In this document: one piece after another, positions 62,520-64,000 of the stretch
Position numbering within the stretch: the first letter of the stretch is position 1
Layout of the letters: each line of letters opens with the position of its first letter
From: Aplectana chamaeleonis
Taxonomy: Eukaryota; Nematoda; Chromadorea; Rhabditida; Cosmocercidae
Reading direction: 5' to 3'
Assembly: GCA_029168955.1 (NCBI GenBank)
Contig: JAPDOI010000439.1
Location: forward strand, 434,001-498,000
DNA: 64,000 nucleotides
Program-made: the position numbers and the translations under genes
Notes under the pieces: generated by a model
Seen by the model: only the letters and a program-made list of their open reading frames with translations
Database searches by the model: none
What the model was told of the DNA's origin: nothing

Positions 62520-64000
62520 CGAATTGTGGTGCGCGCGAAGCGCGCATTATATTTGGTTTTGAATTGGCCACGCGCGCAACCCCTTTCTCGAAATCTCAGT
62601 TCAGAGTGAACGAAGGAATTAGAGCTACATTGCATTAAAAAGAGCGCAAAAAGTTGGTATATGTGCCCAAAAATGGTTTAGAACGGTTCACTGGTTTTCG
62701 AGTAAAAATTGAAAGACCGCGCGTTTTTGTTGTTAATCTCCATTTTTTTCAGACGGCGTTCACGATCTTGCGGGTACACTTAAAATTGAGCTAGGGAGCT
62801 CATTTTTGGACAGGAGGCTGGAAATGGATGCAGGTCGCTCCTATTCCAATTTGAACTTGATACCTTAACTTTGAAGGGTACCTCAAAATCGTGGGTTCAT
62901 ATACTAAATTAGCCGTGTAGCACGAAAACTGCTTTTTTCTGCTACTGCTATGGAGACCGGAGTGTGTGGGTGAATCTTCAGCCAATCAACACAGGTCGTC
63001 GGAGATAAGTACTGAACTTGTCAGATTTCGTACTCATGACACGTCATCGATCGATAATCAATATTATCGATTTTCACACTTTTTGCACGAAGTGCGGCAA
63101 GGAGTGGTGATTGCTGATGGGATTGGTTTTCTTGTTGGAGAATTTTGCTCATCAGACATTATCGATAAATACCAATCAATAATATTGATTTTTTCGCCTG
63201 TTTCACATTATGCCGCAATGATTTTTGATGGCTCTAAGTCACTTGTTTGGGAAATTCTTCTCATCATGCAAGATCCAATATTAAACTAGATTTTCTTCAA
63301 TTATCAATAGTATTGAGTTCTCACATAATGCACAAAATGCGGCAATGAGTGGTATTTTTCACTGTTTTGAGCCATAAGTTTTGAAAATTGTACCCATACG
63401 ACAATATCGTCTGTTAGATGTTTCATCATTCTAAAATGGAAATCGTTGAGCAAAATTAAAGTTAGAAAGGGAACCTTCCGGAAAAACATGTGAAATTTCT
63501 GAAAATTTAGCTTCCTGGCAAAAGTAACGATTTGGTAATGGTGAAAAAGCTTCAAAAATATCTTGAAATATCTTAAAAAATGATTTGGCGTAAAATGGCC
63601 AGGAAATATAAAAAAGCTAAGAAATGAAGTGAAATAACCAAAAATGCGATTTGGTGGTCGATCATTTTACAAGCTTCTCCGTTAAACTTATCAAAACGAA
63701 ATCAAGCGCGATATGGGATGGAGCGTCGTGTTCACCTAGCTTTACCAATGCTAATTCGCCTATTACGCTTTCAAAAATGGCTCCTTGTTTCCATATCGTG
63801 CTTGATTTCGTTTTGATAAGTTTAACGGAGAAGCTTGTGAAATGATCGACCAACAAATCGCATTTTTGATTATTTCACTTCATTTCCTAGCTTTTTTATT
63901 TTTCCAGGCTATTTTACGCCAAATCATTTTTTAAGATATTTCAAGATATTTTTGAAGCTTTTTTCACCATTACCAAATCGTTACTTTTGCCAGGAAGCTA
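62520..64000 (-). repeat. Composite dispersed repeat R1, copy 3 (cut by window end)
   Basis: The inverse of 23490-25110. It starts GAATTGTGGTGCGCGCGAAG and runs through AGCTAGGGAGCTCATTTTTG, the TGACACGTCATCGATCGAT block and GCGGCAATGAGTGG. It then enters the palindrome (63505-64000), whose second arm reaches the window edge. It lacks the small TIR insertion present in copy 1, so it shows the empty site. Confidence 0.87.

Overview
The window looks like gene-poor, repeat-rich nuclear DNA of a nematode, probably of the rhabditid/strongylid kind. The reasons are short introns with TTTTCAG/TTTTACAG-type acceptors, a probable trans-splice acceptor 5 bases before a start codon, nematode-like non-LTR retrotransposons, and dense palindromic and hAT/mariner/TTAA-flanked small elements. 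No prokaryotic gene organisation, tRNA, rRNA or CRISPR array was seen. The species cannot be named from the sequence.

One cellular gene dominates. CHAF1B, the WD40 p60 subunit of chromatin assembly factor 1, runs on the + strand from 12245 to 37863 in 11 recognisable exons. They join in phase to 461 codons plus a stop. The N-terminal exon (roughly the first 35-40 residues) was not found. The introns reach 5-8 kb because they hold nested transposable elements. Its 3' end faces a small minus-strand gene (37935-38192) that looks like mitochondrial ribosomal protein bL34m. A possible pair of plus-strand exons (38215-38461) lies just beyond it.

Region by region: 1-5.1 kb holds a satellite array, two palindromes and a 3.2-kb foldback element whose arms carry satellite arrays. 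5.6-12 kb holds palindromic repeats, a 5'-truncated non-LTR retrotransposon, a hAT-like element and a rearranged mariner. 12-38 kb is CHAF1B with its transposon-filled introns, including two long copies of one PHD-finger/endonuclease/RT retrotransposon. One copy is nested inside another retroelement, and each copy is itself split by a DNA element. 39-45 kb is a palindromic composite with further satellite arrays. 45-49 kb holds small palindromes, TTAA-flanked repeats and transposon scraps. 49.3-53.2 kb is a decayed two-ORF non-LTR element. 53.3-61.9 kb is one large satellite array. 62.5-64 kb is an inverted third copy of a composite repeat also present at 23.5 and 34 kb.

The main unexplained structure is a satellite superfamily with a 42-bp period, built as a dimer of 21 bp. 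It occurs in at least six arrays in both orientations, from near-degenerate to about 200 copies, and several arrays sit in the arms of large inverted repeats. Because 42 is divisible by 3 and the unit lacks stops in most frames, it produces open frames of up to 1993 codons, which should not be taken as genes without transcript evidence. Some elements carry clean target-site duplications or interrupt readable ORFs, so the order of several insertions can be read directly.
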